From assembly GCA_046047235.1 (NCBI GenBank), contig JBJOII010000018.1:1-47464 (forward strand): a DNA stretch of 47,464 nt. The letters run 5' to 3'. This DNA is from JBMTVN01 sp046047235 (lineage in GTDB: Bacteria; Verrucomicrobiota; Verrucomicrobiia; Limisphaerales; JAHDYP01). The notes under the pieces are model-generated. The model did no database searches and was not told the origin of the DNA. It saw nothing but the letters and a program-made list of their open reading frames with translations. The position numbers and the translations under genes are program-made. Below are positions 1 through 8,209 of the stretch, in pieces (within the stretch, counting starts at the first letter, position 1; every line of letters begins with the position of its first letter).

Positions 1-48
1 CAGTACCGCGGCGTTCAACTGGATCAGACTCTGGCGACGTTCGTTCAT
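1..48 (-). CDS. N-terminus of a protein running off the left edge
   Basis: An ATG on the minus strand at 46-48 opens a frame with no stop to the window edge, giving about 16 residues (MNERRQSLIQLNAAVL). GGAG lies a few bases upstream on the same strand, a good ribosome-binding site, and this is the main support. The hydrophobic turn after an amphipathic start would fit a membrane protein, but the fragment is too short to assign a family. It would be divergent from the gene at 297. Confidence 0.4.
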   Translation of the reverse strand, partial: MNERRQSLIQLNAAVL

Positions 49-296
49 CGTGATCTCCGGCGGGCGATACCTTTGGATCCTGCCTCTCGAAATGCCAGTG
101 CTAATGACGGCTGGTTCCTGGATCACACTTCCGCAGTCCACTGTCGCTCGGCGGACCCGGCGGCCGGGATACTGATTTTGCGATCCAGCCCCAGCCCCCG
201 GCTCTGCCTGCCCGAGATGTCTTGGACAACCCGCAAAAGTCCGTCTAAGTTCGCGTCTCGTCGGTTGGGAAACGCCAAAAGATCCTGTCACTGTCC
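49..296. other. Divergent intergenic region, no gene seen
   Basis: These 248 bases separate the minus-strand start at 48 from the plus-strand start at 297. A short open frame crosses part of it but has an arginine/serine-rich composition unlike the neighbours, so I do not call it. I see no convincing promoter hexamers. The stretch presumably holds the promoters of both flanking genes. Confidence 0.4.
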
Positions 297-1313
297 ATGA
301 GCATTCCTGCACTCCTCTTGCCGCTCGCTTTGCTGGCCGGTCTCGGTCCGGCCATCGGCTCGCAGCAGTGGGATTGGGAGTATGATGTGGAGACAGTATT
401 TGAGCCCAACGCGAAGGATCACATCGTCGAACTGGCCAATGCGCAACGCTCCTCCGAGGGATCCACCCGATTCTGGTGTGCCTTGGAAGCCGGCACGCAG
501 GCCCGCGTCACCCAGCACTTCGCCTTCACCAACTCTATCGAGCAGGCTCACCTGCAGGCCCATTCGCTCTACGCCGCCAACTTCTCCAAGGACATCTACG
601 GCCAGGCCTCGCTATGGGCTTCCAAAGACGGCCTGACTTGGAGCCGGTTGCTCAACATCCCACGACCCGGGATCCCAACCGTCAACCTCACCTACGACGG
701 GCTGTTGCCTCCAAGTCTGACAGGTGGACAAGATCTCTGGATTCAGGCCCGGCTCGTGAGCTATGACTGGTCACACGCCGCCCGGTTTCTTCAAGCGAGC
801 CAAAACCAGTCCGACCAACCCGCATTCTCACTGCGAATCGAGTTCGCAGACGCCCCGGCATCCACCCACGTAGCCCCCAGCCCGTCAAGCGCCCGCCGTG
901 CCGTGGCCAGCGCCAACATCAGCCAAGGCAAGCTCACGGAAATCACGCTGCTGGACCCAGGTCAGGGCTATAGCACGCCCCCCGTCTTACGCGTGCTGGG
1001 AACCACCGGCACAGGCGCCGTTCTCGAGGCGGACCTCGCTGACGGCCGCGTTGAAGGCATTCGTATACGGAAACCGGGCAGGGACTACGATTACCCGATC
1101 CGGCTGTTCATATCCGCCCCAGCCTACTCGGCCGTCCCCACTGTCCCTGGCGATTCCTATCAGATGTATTCCACCACCGACCTGCTGGAATGGCAGCCCG
1201 AAGGCAACGCGTTCACCGCAACAGGAACCAACCTGATCCAGGAGTTTGAAATCGATGATGAGGGTCGTATCTACCAAATCTGCCACCTGCTGGACTCTAC
1301 CACTGCACAGTAA
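297..1313 (+). CDS. Exported protein, tandem paralog 1 of 3
   Basis: A 338-residue exported protein of unknown function. Residues 1-22 form a Sec signal peptide (MSIPALLLPLALLAGLGPAI). An N-terminal domain from about residue 24 to 190 opens with WDWEY and contains HFAFTNSIEQA and LWASKDGLTWSRL. A middle segment has GQGYSTPPVL. The C-terminal 70 residues carry the module seen in six proteins of this window (SYQMYSTTDLLEWQPEG ... RIYQI). Two diverged copies of the same architecture follow directly. No catalytic motif is evident, so a surface or adhesive role is only a guess. The ATG at 297 is chosen because the signal peptide begins there; no strong Shine-Dalgarno is visible. Confidence 0.8.
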   Translation: MSIPALLLPLALLAGLGPAIGSQQWDWEYDVETVFEPNAKDHIVELANAQRSSEGSTRFWCALEAGTQARVTQHFAFTNSIEQAHLQAHSLYAANFSKDIYGQASLWASKDGLTWSRLLNIPRPGIPTVNLTYDGLLPPSLTGGQDLWIQARLVSYDWSHAARFLQASQNQSDQPAFSLRIEFADAPASTHVAPSPSSARRAVASANISQGKLTEITLLDPGQGYSTPPVLRVLGTTGTGAVLEADLADGRVEGIRIRKPGRDYDYPIRLFISAPAYSAVPTVPGDSYQMYSTTDLLEWQPEGNAFTATGTNLIQEFEIDDEGRIYQICHLLDSTTAQ

Positions 1314-2394
1314 CGCCGCCCGCTCACAGCGAGCCCCGACCGCCCGGAAGCCGCAATCCGCACACCCCTTCGGTGCGCTCCTGCGAATAGCCCGGATTCT
1401 GCCCCTGCTCGCGCCGCTCCTCCTCCTCCAGACCCGGGCTGCAGACACCTGGGACTGGGAATTCGGCTACGAATGTGTCTCCGAGCCAAATGCCATGGAG
1501 TATGTGGTGGAACAAACGAATGCCCGACGGTTTTCCGAGGGCCCCATCGATTACTGGTGCCCCACCGACAACGGCAGGGAAGCCCGTGTCACCCAGCGCT
1601 TCGCCTTCACCAACGCCATCCACCGAGCCTATCTCTCTGTGGAATATATCTACACAGCCAACTTCTCCCCAGCAACTTTCGGACACGCCACGCTCTGGGG
1701 ATCAAAAGACGGACTCCGATGGGTGCGCCTGGCCCACGCACCTACCCCGGAAGTCGCCGCACACGGCGCGCATTACCAGGCCCTCCTGCCAGATAGTCTG
1801 CTCGGTGGACAGGAATTGTGGATACAAGCCCGCCTCTACACGAAGGGCTGGAGCATCATGTCCCAGTTCCTGCGCCATGACAAAGAGAGCGGGCAAGCAG
1901 CCTGCTTTGAGCTGAGGGTTGATTTGAACGAAACCAATCAGGTCACTCCACCGACACGAACCACCACCACACCACGACAGGCCAGCGCTCAGGTAAACCT
2001 GCAGGACGGCATCCTGCAGGCGATCACGCTTCTGGATGGCGGACAGGGCTACCGCAAGCCCCCTGTGGTGCAGGTCCTCGATGCCGCAGGAACAGCCACC
2101 CCCGCCGAGGCAACAGTCACCGACGGCGAGGTCACAACCATTCGCCTGCTCGAGACCGACCGGAGCCTCACCGCGCCAGTTCGTCTCTTTATCTCCGCAC
2201 CCACCTACATGCAGATCCCGACCATCCCCGGCCAATCCTACCAACTGTATGTCTCTACCAACCTGCTGGACTGGCAACCGGCAGGAGACGCCTTTACCGC
2301 AAGCAGAACGGAATTAATCCAGGAGTTCGATTGCGATGAAACCGGCCGGTTCTACCAGATTTGCCACCTGGCCGACCACGGCATATGCCGATAA
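1255..2394 (+). CDS. Exported protein, tandem paralog 2 of 3
   Basis: Diverged copy of the preceding gene: WDWEFGYECVSEPNAMEYVV, RFAFTNAIHRAYL, LWGSKDGLRWVRL, GQGYRKPPVV and the C-terminal SYQLYVSTNLLDWQPAG ... RFYQI all align with it. The start is uncertain. The ATG at 1255 has GGAG at 1241-1244 but lies 59 bases inside the upstream gene and gives an unusually long, charged leader of about 38 residues before the hydrophobic core (LPLLAPLLLL). No in-frame ATG or GTG follows between that gene's stop and the core, so translational coupling from 1255 or 1258 is the simplest reading. About 379 residues from 1255. Confidence 0.75.
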   Translation: MMRVVSTKSATCWTLPLHSNAARSQRAPTARKPQSAHPFGALLRIARILPLLAPLLLLQTRAADTWDWEFGYECVSEPNAMEYVVEQTNARRFSEGPIDYWCPTDNGREARVTQRFAFTNAIHRAYLSVEYIYTANFSPATFGHATLWGSKDGLRWVRLAHAPTPEVAAHGAHYQALLPDSLLGGQELWIQARLYTKGWSIMSQFLRHDKESGQAACFELRVDLNETNQVTPPTRTTTTPRQASAQVNLQDGILQAITLLDGGQGYRKPPVVQVLDAAGTATPAEATVTDGEVTTIRLLETDRSLTAPVRLFISAPTYMQIPTIPGQSYQLYVSTNLLDWQPAGDAFTASRTELIQEFDCDETGRFYQICHLADHGICR

Positions 2395-2414
2395 CACCCT
2401 CCCCGAGCTTTACC

Positions 2415-3473
2415 ATGACCCGCACCATGCAACTGTGGCTGAGCCTGCTCCTCCTCACTGCCCCTCCTGCCTGCGCACAAGACGCTGCCCCCTGGGATTG
2501 GGAATATCTGAACTGGAGTGCTTTTGACGACAACGGCCAGCAGTATGTGGTGGAGAAAACCAGCGTAGCCCGCATCACCCTCGGGGAACTCACATTCTGG
2601 GCACCGCAGATGCACTCCGTGCCCAGCCGGCTAACTCAGCGCTTCGCGTTCACAAACTCCATTGCCGAAGCCAGCCTGCAAATCCCCATCATTCAGGTCG
2701 GACGCAACGCCAACAACGAATCCGGATCCATCTCAGTCTGGGCCTCCCGAAACGGCACCGACTGGGAACAGCTTCTGGATGCACCGCCACCCCCACTCCC
2801 CCAGCTCCACCAACTCGTCGCCGTCAGCCATACCTACAGCTACAACCAGACACTCCCCCCCCACCTCACCGGCACCAGGGAACTCTGGCTGCAAATACGC
2901 ATGACCACCACCGGCGACCCCCTGCTCTGCCGCTTTCACCAACACCGGTCCGGATCCAATACCACCATCCCCCTCGCGCTCAAAGTCCGCTTCGCACCTG
3001 AAGCACCCGCACTCCACAACACCCACACCAACACACAATCACGCCCAAGACGGGCAACCGCTCTCGCCGATGTCGTGTTCGGATCGCTGGCCGGCATCAC
3101 GCTCCAGGATGGCGGCCAGGGCTACACGGCACCGCCCAAGGTCCTGCTGCCCTGCACGGCACCGGACGGCACTCCTGCGATCATCGAATCGGAGATCCTG
3201 AATGGACAAATCACGCAACTCCGCATTATGGAATCCGGAAGCGGTTACTCCACCAGCCCCCCCTTGTTCATTAGCGCCCCAGCCTTTGCTCCTGTCGCCG
3301 TCGAAATAGGCCAGCGCTACCAGTTGCAGCACACCACCGACATGATCCACTGGAAGCCTGCCGGGGAACCCTTCACCGCAACACAAACCGAAATCATCCA
3401 GGAATTTGAGGTAGACCCGGAAGGTCGCATCTATCAATTGCGACCCGCGCACACGGAAACAACAGCACGCTGA
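2415..3473 (+). CDS. Exported protein, tandem paralog 3 of 3
   Basis: Third copy, about 352 residues. The ATG at 2415 gives a normal signal peptide (MTRTMQLWLSLLLLTAPPAC, ending near CAQ). The shared motifs are WDWEYLNW, RFAFTNSIAEASL, VWASRNGTDWEQL, GQGYTAPPKV and YQLQHTTDMIHWKPAG ... RIYQL. The middle of the N-terminal domain is the most diverged of the three. It starts 20 bases after the previous stop, so the three genes are probably one transcript. Function unknown. Confidence 0.78.
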   Translation: MTRTMQLWLSLLLLTAPPACAQDAAPWDWEYLNWSAFDDNGQQYVVEKTSVARITLGELTFWAPQMHSVPSRLTQRFAFTNSIAEASLQIPIIQVGRNANNESGSISVWASRNGTDWEQLLDAPPPPLPQLHQLVAVSHTYSYNQTLPPHLTGTRELWLQIRMTTTGDPLLCRFHQHRSGSNTTIPLALKVRFAPEAPALHNTHTNTQSRPRRATALADVVFGSLAGITLQDGGQGYTAPPKVLLPCTAPDGTPAIIESEILNGQITQLRIMESGSGYSTSPPLFISAPAFAPVAVEIGQRYQLQHTTDMIHWKPAGEPFTATQTEIIQEFEVDPEGRIYQLRPAHTETTAR

Positions 3474-3631
3474 ACAGTCGCCGCATATACGGTGGTACCC
3501 CCAATAGCCCCTGCACCTGCCCGCTAACCATCGGTTCGCACTTGGCCATGCGCAGAAAGTTGGCCCAAACGCCCTCCAGCCCTCAGCCCTCAGCCCTCAG
3601 CGCTTCCCGCTTTGCGCTTACCCCTTACCGC
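3474..3631. repeat. Intergenic pyrimidine-rich repeat (class 3)
   Basis: From about 3577 to 3650 the plus strand is built from short, slightly varied units: CAGCCCTCAG repeated, then GCGCTTCCCGCTTTGCGC and TTACCGCTTACCGCTCTGCG. The same wording recurs near 4600, 7380, 19310, 27090 and 32215. The tract runs into the 3' end of the minus-strand DUF3050 gene and may have added its last codons. No T-tract terminator is visible. Confidence 0.6.
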
Positions 3632-4423
3632 TTACCGCTCTGCGCCAACACCCCGAACCGGCAGGGCCGCAAGGATTCCATCCCAGAGCGCAATGCGCTC
3701 CTTCAGAGCCTGCACCGCTGTCTCGATCGCTTCCCGCTCCTTCTGCGGATCCCCCGCACACAGCAACTCCACCATCTCCCGCCCCAGCTCACCATGGACA
3801 TCCCCATCCAACTGAATGTGCCGCTCCAAATAATACCGCAGCTTGCTCAACCGGTCGGGAACCCGCCGGTCCAGCCCAACCACCAGCTGGTGGAACATCG
3901 CAGGGATCAAATCCTCCCGACCGTAGGTAAAGGCAGCCGCAATCCGGTGCACCTTGCCCTCCTCAATCCACTTGAACGTGGAGTTCACAAAGGCAGCCAC
4001 AGGTAAAGGCACAGCCGCATAACTCAAGGCACCCTCAACAGAAGCCCCCTTGCCCAACTGCTCCACAAAGAGTGAGACCTGACCCACCTGGGCCCCCGCC
4101 TCTCGCATCGCCTCAAGGTAAAGCTCGTAATGACTGGCCGGGACACCTGACTCCGTCTCGTCGCTCTCCTCCGCGAGCACGATTTCGTTCACCAACCGCC
4201 GCACCCTCCCGTCCCCTACCGGCATCCAGGGCACCGCCACGCAAGTCAGCCTGAGCTGCAAGGCTTTAAGCAACGACATGAAATCCCATACAGCAAAAGC
4301 ATGGTATTCCATGAAAATATGCAGGTCTCCCAGCGTCGACAGACGCTCATAAACGGGATGGCTTAATAAAGCGCTGCGATAGGGCTCGATATCTGTCGCC
4401 AGAGATTCGCGGAATGCATGCAT
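3632..4423 (-). CDS. DUF3050 family protein, heme-oxygenase-like fold
   Basis: 263 residues, matching the usual DUF3050 length. Diagnostic motifs are HPVYERLSTLGDLHIFMEYH near residue 22, HAFAVWDFMSLLKALQ near 41, NEIVLAEESDE near 79 and SHYELYLEAM near 97. The His and Glu residues in these blocks suit the metal- or heme-oxygenase-like helical fold proposed for the family, but no substrate is established. The reading frame runs into a repetitive tract at its 3' end (LPVRGVGAER tail). It stands alone on the minus strand, divergent from the lipoprotein gene at 4686. Confidence 0.85.
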   Translation of the reverse strand: MHAFRESLATDIEPYRSALLSHPVYERLSTLGDLHIFMEYHAFAVWDFMSLLKALQLRLTCVAVPWMPVGDGRVRRLVNEIVLAEESDETESGVPASHYELYLEAMREAGAQVGQVSLFVEQLGKGASVEGALSYAAVPLPVAAFVNSTFKWIEEGKVHRIAAAFTYGREDLIPAMFHQLVVGLDRRVPDRLSKLRYYLERHIQLDGDVHGELGREMVELLCAGDPQKEREAIETAVQALKERIALWDGILAALPVRGVGAER

Positions 4424-4685
4424 GCAGGTCAGTCATCGCAACCTGACCTCATTCCGGCTTTATGCAAGTGAACTGCAGCCAACTACGTCTAAAGTAGCAG
4501 TCGCAGGAAGCAGGATACCGGTTATCGAAGATCGGACATCGCCAACCATTCAACACTCTCCCCTCTCCTCTCTCCCTGCGGTCCGCCGCGCGGACCGCAA
4601 TAGCCCTCAGCGCTTCCCGCTTGCCTCGCTGCGCCAACTGCGTAGGCTCTCGCCCGTCCGGCTCGCTTCGTCCCACCCCCCTACA
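4424..4685. repeat. Intergenic region with a perfect hairpin and class 3 repeat
   Basis: Contains a perfect inverted repeat TGCGGTCCGC at 4577-4586 and GCGGACCGCA at 4590-4599 with a 3-base loop, preceded by CTCTCCTCTCTCCC and followed by AGCCCTCAGCGCTTCCCGCTT. The layout (pyrimidine tract, hairpin, CAGCGCTTCCCGCTT) matches 26990-27110 and 32115-32225, although the stem sequences are unrelated. A frame that opens upstream of the lipoprotein runs through this repeat and is not a credible N-terminus. Confidence 0.6.
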
Positions 4686-5120
4686 ATGAGCAACAACACG
4701 CTAGAGCAAACCTTCCTCCCGCTCGCCTGCGCCCTCACGCTTCTGTTCACCGCAAGCAGCTGCTCGCAGACCACCGGCCTCAAGATGTCCGGCGAACGTA
4801 TCGCGTTTATCCACGACGGTACAACGACTCGCAAGGAGGTCGTGGAAACGCTGGGCACGCCGCTCTACGACCTGCCCCCTGAGCAAATGATCGCCTACTC
4901 CTGGGTGACTTCAACCGCCATGGCCTCCCGAAGCCTGGCAGGAAGCCCCGGCGAAGTTTCCATCCAATCCGACCAGTCCCTGTTCTGTCTGCGCTTCGAC
5001 CAGCAGGACATTGTCCAGCACCATGGACGCCTGAAGGTACGAGGGAACGAGTCAGCTGAGGACGCCATGCGCAGATGGCTCGCTGAAATCGGTGAGACCC
5101 CGGCCAAAGCACAGCCATAG
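4686..5120 (+). CDS. Small lipoprotein, SmpA/OmlA (BamE)-like
   Basis: A 144-residue predicted lipoprotein. The leader ends in FTASSC, a lipobox that puts the lipidated Cys near residue 26. After it comes FIHDGTTTRKEVVETLGTPLYDL, resembling the 'G-x-T-x-x-x-V-x-x-x-L-G-x-P' signature of SmpA/OmlA domains, which form a small two-helix, beta-sheet unit at the outer membrane. The rest (YSWVTSTAMASR, SLFCLRFD) is not diagnostic. The ATG at 4686 is chosen because it begins just before the signal peptide; upstream sequence is repetitive. A true BamE role is uncertain because no other BAM gene is nearby. Confidence 0.72.
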   Translation: MSNNTLEQTFLPLACALTLLFTASSCSQTTGLKMSGERIAFIHDGTTTRKEVVETLGTPLYDLPPEQMIAYSWVTSTAMASRSLAGSPGEVSIQSDQSLFCLRFDQQDIVQHHGRLKVRGNESAEDAMRRWLAEIGETPAKAQP

Positions 5121-5191
5121 CCGGGCAGCCCACCGGAACCCCTTACAATCAGGAACGTCCTGACTACGGCCCCGCCCCGTTCAGCACCAAC

Positions 5192-5590
5192 ATGAACAGC
5201 AACCTCTTCGTAGGAACCGAGCTGCCCCGCCCCTTCCTCCCGGCAAAAGACTTCGATCTCTCCAAACGCTTCTACGAAACCCTGGGATTTACCAAGGTGC
5301 TGGACGGCGAGGTCGCCATCTTCCAGATCGGCGCGGGCGGTTTCATTCTTCAGGATTTCTACCGCACCGAATGGGCGGAGAACTTCATGATGCAACTCAT
5401 GGTCGATGACTTGGATGCCTGGTGGGACCACATCGTATCGCTGGATTTGCCCGGCCAGTTCGGAGTGCCCGATCCCAGGCCACCCGCCGTCCAGCCCTGG
5501 GGCCTCCGGATCGCCTATGTCATCGATCCATCAGGCGTCCTCTGGCACGTGGCCCAGCGACCCTCCGCCAAGCCCCGCGGCATGAAATAG
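5192..5590 (+). CDS. VOC superfamily (glyoxalase/bleomycin-resistance-like) protein
   Basis: 132 residues forming the paired beta-alpha-beta-beta-beta units of a vicinal oxygen chelate fold: FLPAKDFDLSKRFYETLGFTKVL, then FQIGAGGFILQDF, then MMQLMVDDLDAWWDHIV and RIAYVIDPSGVLWHVAQ. This matches bleomycin-resistance-type members that act as dioxygenases, glyoxalases or binding proteins. Metal ligands cannot be assigned reliably here, because the usual early His is not obvious and only H129-like positions near LWHVAQ are clear. It sits alone between the lipoprotein and the propeller gene, in the same orientation. Confidence 0.82.
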   Translation: MNSNLFVGTELPRPFLPAKDFDLSKRFYETLGFTKVLDGEVAIFQIGAGGFILQDFYRTEWAENFMMQLMVDDLDAWWDHIVSLDLPGQFGVPDPRPPAVQPWGLRIAYVIDPSGVLWHVAQRPSAKPRGMK

Positions 5591-5784
5591 GCCCCGACAG
5601 ACCTCGCGCCCCACATCAGAGGTCATTATTACTGGCCATTGATCTTTGCTGTCGGATCGCGTATGCTTCTGGCACATCAAATGCCGAACCGCCCCGCAAG
5701 GCGTTGTGGGCTCGAATGAGCCCCGACCACGGCAACCCCATTACCCCACCCCGTCGGCCACCGGCCGAACCCTCAAGGATCCCG

Positions 5785-7029
5785 ATGAAAAACCTGTGCA
5801 TGGTCTGTCTCTTGGCAACCCTCAGCCCGCAGCTTTTCGCCGGAGGCCCGCTCGCTCGAGCCACCCTCACACCACTGAACGCCACCGGCAGAGACCTGGT
5901 CTACGACACCACCCGGGATGTCCTCTATATGAGCGTCCCCAGCTCAGCCGGATTCCCTTACGGGAACTCCGTCGTAACCCTCGATCCCGCAACCGGTGAA
6001 ATCACCCACAGCGCGTTCGTCGGTAGTGAACCCAACCGCATGGCAATCGCCGCCGACGGAACCCGGGTCTACGTAGGGATCGACGGTGCCAACGCCTTCA
6101 CCTGGTGGGAGCCAGCCACGGATACAGTGGGACCACTCGTGGGATTCACCAGCCCCGGTCCATGGGGTCCCTATGTAGTACAGGACCTCGCCGTTAACCC
6201 CGACGACCCCCACGTCGTCGTCATCTCCAAAGACGATGTCGCCAGCAGCGCAACCGGTGATCTCGAAATCTTCCGCGACCAGACTTCACTAGCGGACCTC
6301 AATCTGATCTATGGCCCGCAGTCCATCTGCTTTGGCGATGGATCCACCTTGCTGGGCCACAACTACTACACGTCCAGCTATGACCTGTGGAAGTGGACCT
6401 TCGACGGCAGCACGCTAACTCAACAGGCCGACATCTGGGGTGTGCTCGCCGGCGCAACGAGGATCGAAGCCAAAGGCGGAAAGCTCTTCGCCAATAATGG
6501 CCGCGTGGCGGACGTCGCCACCCTCCAACCGCTCGGCACTTTCTCCGGAACGCCCGGCTGGGCCGCCCACGAGCCGGTCGACAACGGCGCCCTGGTCTAC
6601 TTCCTCGGTGTGTCCGCCACCGCCAACTTCGGGCTCGACCTCATGACCTTTGATACCCGCACACTCCTCAAACTCGACTCCCGCACCTTCGCCAATACAC
6701 CCTTCACCGGTATCCAGACACTGCTCCTCGCCGGTGACGACGGCACCGGCGGCGAACGTTTCGCGTTCATGGATGCCAACGGCATTGTCGGCACCATCAC
6801 CGTCCCGGCGATGGTGGTCAAAGTGGATGCCTTCCAGTCCAACGGACGCATCTCCCAACTCACCTGGGCCGCCACTATCGGACGCACCTATCGCATCGAG
6901 TGGTCCCGCGACCTGCTAACCTGGACCACACTCCAAACCGCCACCGCCAACCAAGCCAGCATCACCAAGACCTTCAACGCCATCGGCACGGCCTCAGAAC
7001 CTGAATTCTACCGCGTGGTCGAACAGTAA
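5785..7029 (+). CDS. Exported beta-propeller protein with verrucomicrobial C-terminal module
   Basis: 414 residues. The ATG at 5785 follows AAGGA with 5-base spacing and begins a Sec signal (MKNLCMVCLLATLSPQLFAG). The body has YncE-like propeller blades: DLVYDTTRDVLYMSVPSS, VVTLDPATGEI, MAIAADGTRVYVGI, DLAVNPDDPHVVVI and so on. The last 60 residues (RISQLTWAATIGRTYRIEWSRDLLTWTTL ... FYRVVEQ) are the module also found in the proteins at 297, 1255, 2415, 7477 and 35189. Probably periplasmic or surface-exposed; the ligand is unknown. The frame is open further upstream, but that part overlaps the VOC gene out of frame. Confidence 0.82.
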   Translation: MKNLCMVCLLATLSPQLFAGGPLARATLTPLNATGRDLVYDTTRDVLYMSVPSSAGFPYGNSVVTLDPATGEITHSAFVGSEPNRMAIAADGTRVYVGIDGANAFTWWEPATDTVGPLVGFTSPGPWGPYVVQDLAVNPDDPHVVVISKDDVASSATGDLEIFRDQTSLADLNLIYGPQSICFGDGSTLLGHNYYTSSYDLWKWTFDGSTLTQQADIWGVLAGATRIEAKGGKLFANNGRVADVATLQPLGTFSGTPGWAAHEPVDNGALVYFLGVSATANFGLDLMTFDTRTLLKLDSRTFANTPFTGIQTLLLAGDDGTGGERFAFMDANGIVGTITVPAMVVKVDAFQSNGRISQLTWAATIGRTYRIEWSRDLLTWTTLQTATANQASITKTFNAIGTASEPEFYRVVEQ

Positions 7030-7476
7030 CCCGCGCCTCCGGCGCGCAGCGCACAGCGCCATCCATTCACGTATGGCTGTGTTCATGAGGCTAACCTTCC
7101 GAACCACGTTCACCCGACGGGTTAACCGCATGAATAATCCTCACATGAACGAAACCATCGCCAAACCGATTCATGCCATTCATGTAGGGTAGGTTCATGC
7201 GGTTAACCCCCCCGGACCCTGCCGGTGTTTCCGAGCTTCCGTATTTCGGAACACAGACCTCAGCACGCCTCAGCGCGCAGCGCTACCGTGTCATCCAAAT
7301 CGAAATCGCTATCGGGATCGGTATCGAACGCGCCTCCCGCGCGTCTAGCCACGAGACCATAGAGAGAAAACAGTGGCTCCGCCCTTCCCGCTTCCCGCTC
7401 TGCGCTCTGCGCTTGCCGCTCTGCGCCCCCATTCACGCGGGGCTGCGTTCATGCGGTTATCCCACGCGTTTCGTGC
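7030..7476. repeat. Repeat-rich intergenic region
   Basis: No gene. Holds, in order: a short GC hairpin (CGCGCC-tcc-GGCGCG, 7032-7046) just after the propeller stop; the 91-bp palindromic element listed separately; a run of ATCGNN hexamers at about 7305-7330; another small hairpin (ACGCGC...GCGCGT); the phrase GAGAAAACAGTGGCTCC at about 7364; the class 3 CTTCCCGCTCTGCGC tract; and a partial ATTCACG/GCGTTCATGCGG unit. The order hexamers, hairpin, GAGAAAACAGTGGCTCC, class 3 tract is repeated at 19224-19400. Confidence 0.7.
7119..7209. repeat. 91-bp palindromic element (class 2 repeat)
   Basis: A perfect 16-bp inverted repeat: GGGTTAACCGCATGAA at 7119-7134 and its complement TTCATGCGGTTAACCC at 7194-7209. 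Nested inside is a second pair, ACATGAA near 7143 and TTCATGT near 7180. The core wording (CCGCATGAATA-tCCTCACATGAA ... ATTCATGTA ... GTTCATGCGG) is the unit of the tandem array at 47041-47464. It can form a long stem in DNA or RNA. Confidence 0.8.
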
Positions 7477-8199
7477 TCATGGGATCGAGAGCAAGCGGTA
7501 AAAGCGGGTGCCGCTGCCCGCTGAGCTATCTACCACCCGGATCACTCCATTCGTGATCGTGTTCGTGCTGATATTGGACCAGGCTTCGCTGGGAGAGGAG
7601 GCAGCCTGCACCACATAGGTGTGATCTTCCCGGCCGAACAGCTCGATCTCCACCGGTCCTTCGGGCTGACGGAGGATTCTCTCGAAGCCCACCCCGCTGA
7701 TATCCACAGCACCCGCGAGGGAAAAGACCGGACTGACAGCTGTCGCAGTACGAGTCGTGAGTGAAACGTTCGTGATGCTGAGAGCCGCGCGAACGTCGGG
7801 TGAGTTGGCGAGCAACCTGACAGGCAGCCAGGCAACCACGCCATCCCGCAGTGCAACGTTGGAGACTGAGTAGATAACCAGCTTTCTGCTGGCTGCGGAC
7901 GTACTTGAGGAAAGTAGGCGGTGGGATGTATTTCCGGCGCCGATCTCCGGGGGATCCACGAGGATGTAGGGGGAATCCGTGGTGATCTCGAATTGGCCTG
8001 CAACCACGGGAGAGTCACCATGCAACCTGACCGGTATCCGGACTACGCTGCCCGGCTTTCCCGAGGCCGTACCCAGCTCAATCGTAGAGGCACCGATGAC
8101 CTTACCCGCGTGAAGAAGCCAGCATGCCACCCCCAGCAGAAGGAGCAGTGTTGCCCTGACTTCACGAATGTATCCCGGTTGATTGAAGCCCTCTTTCAC
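7477..8199 (-). CDS. Exported cohesin-like domain protein
   Basis: 240 residues, last gene of the RHS operon. The start is GTG at 8199, preceded by a strong AGGAGG with 6-base spacing that overlaps the stop of the upstream gene. A signal peptide (TLLLLLGVACWLLHAG) ends near residue 37. Residues 37-155 read as a cohesin-like beta-sandwich: TIELGTASGKPGSVVRIPV, then AGQFEITTDSPYIL, then LVIYSVSNVALRDGVVAWLP and LPVRLLANSPDVRAALSITN. The last 60 residues are the recurrent C-terminal module (YVVQAASSPSEAWSNI ... TRFYRLLSIP). Cohesins bind dockerins, and a dockerin-like domain sits at the N-terminus of the RHS protein in the same operon. The fold call is by eye. Confidence 0.65.
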   Translation of the reverse strand: MKEGFNQPGYIREVRATLLLLLGVACWLLHAGKVIGASTIELGTASGKPGSVVRIPVRLHGDSPVVAGQFEITTDSPYILVDPPEIGAGNTSHRLLSSSTSAASRKLVIYSVSNVALRDGVVAWLPVRLLANSPDVRAALSITNVSLTTRTATAVSPVFSLAGAVDISGVGFERILRQPEGPVEIELFGREDHTYVVQAASSPSEAWSNISTNTITNGVIRVVDSSAGSGTRFYRLLSIP

Positions 8200-8209
8200 G
8201 GCGGCCCTC

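Noticed and set aside
73..300. Short plus-strand frame at the left end
   Set aside because: Ser/Arg/Pro-rich, with no ribosome-binding site or family resemblance; it overlaps the start of the first paralog.
4422..4685. A longer N-terminus for the lipoprotein at 4686
   Set aside because: The upstream frame passes through the hairpin and CTTCCCGCTT repeat and would bury the lipoprotein signal inside the protein.
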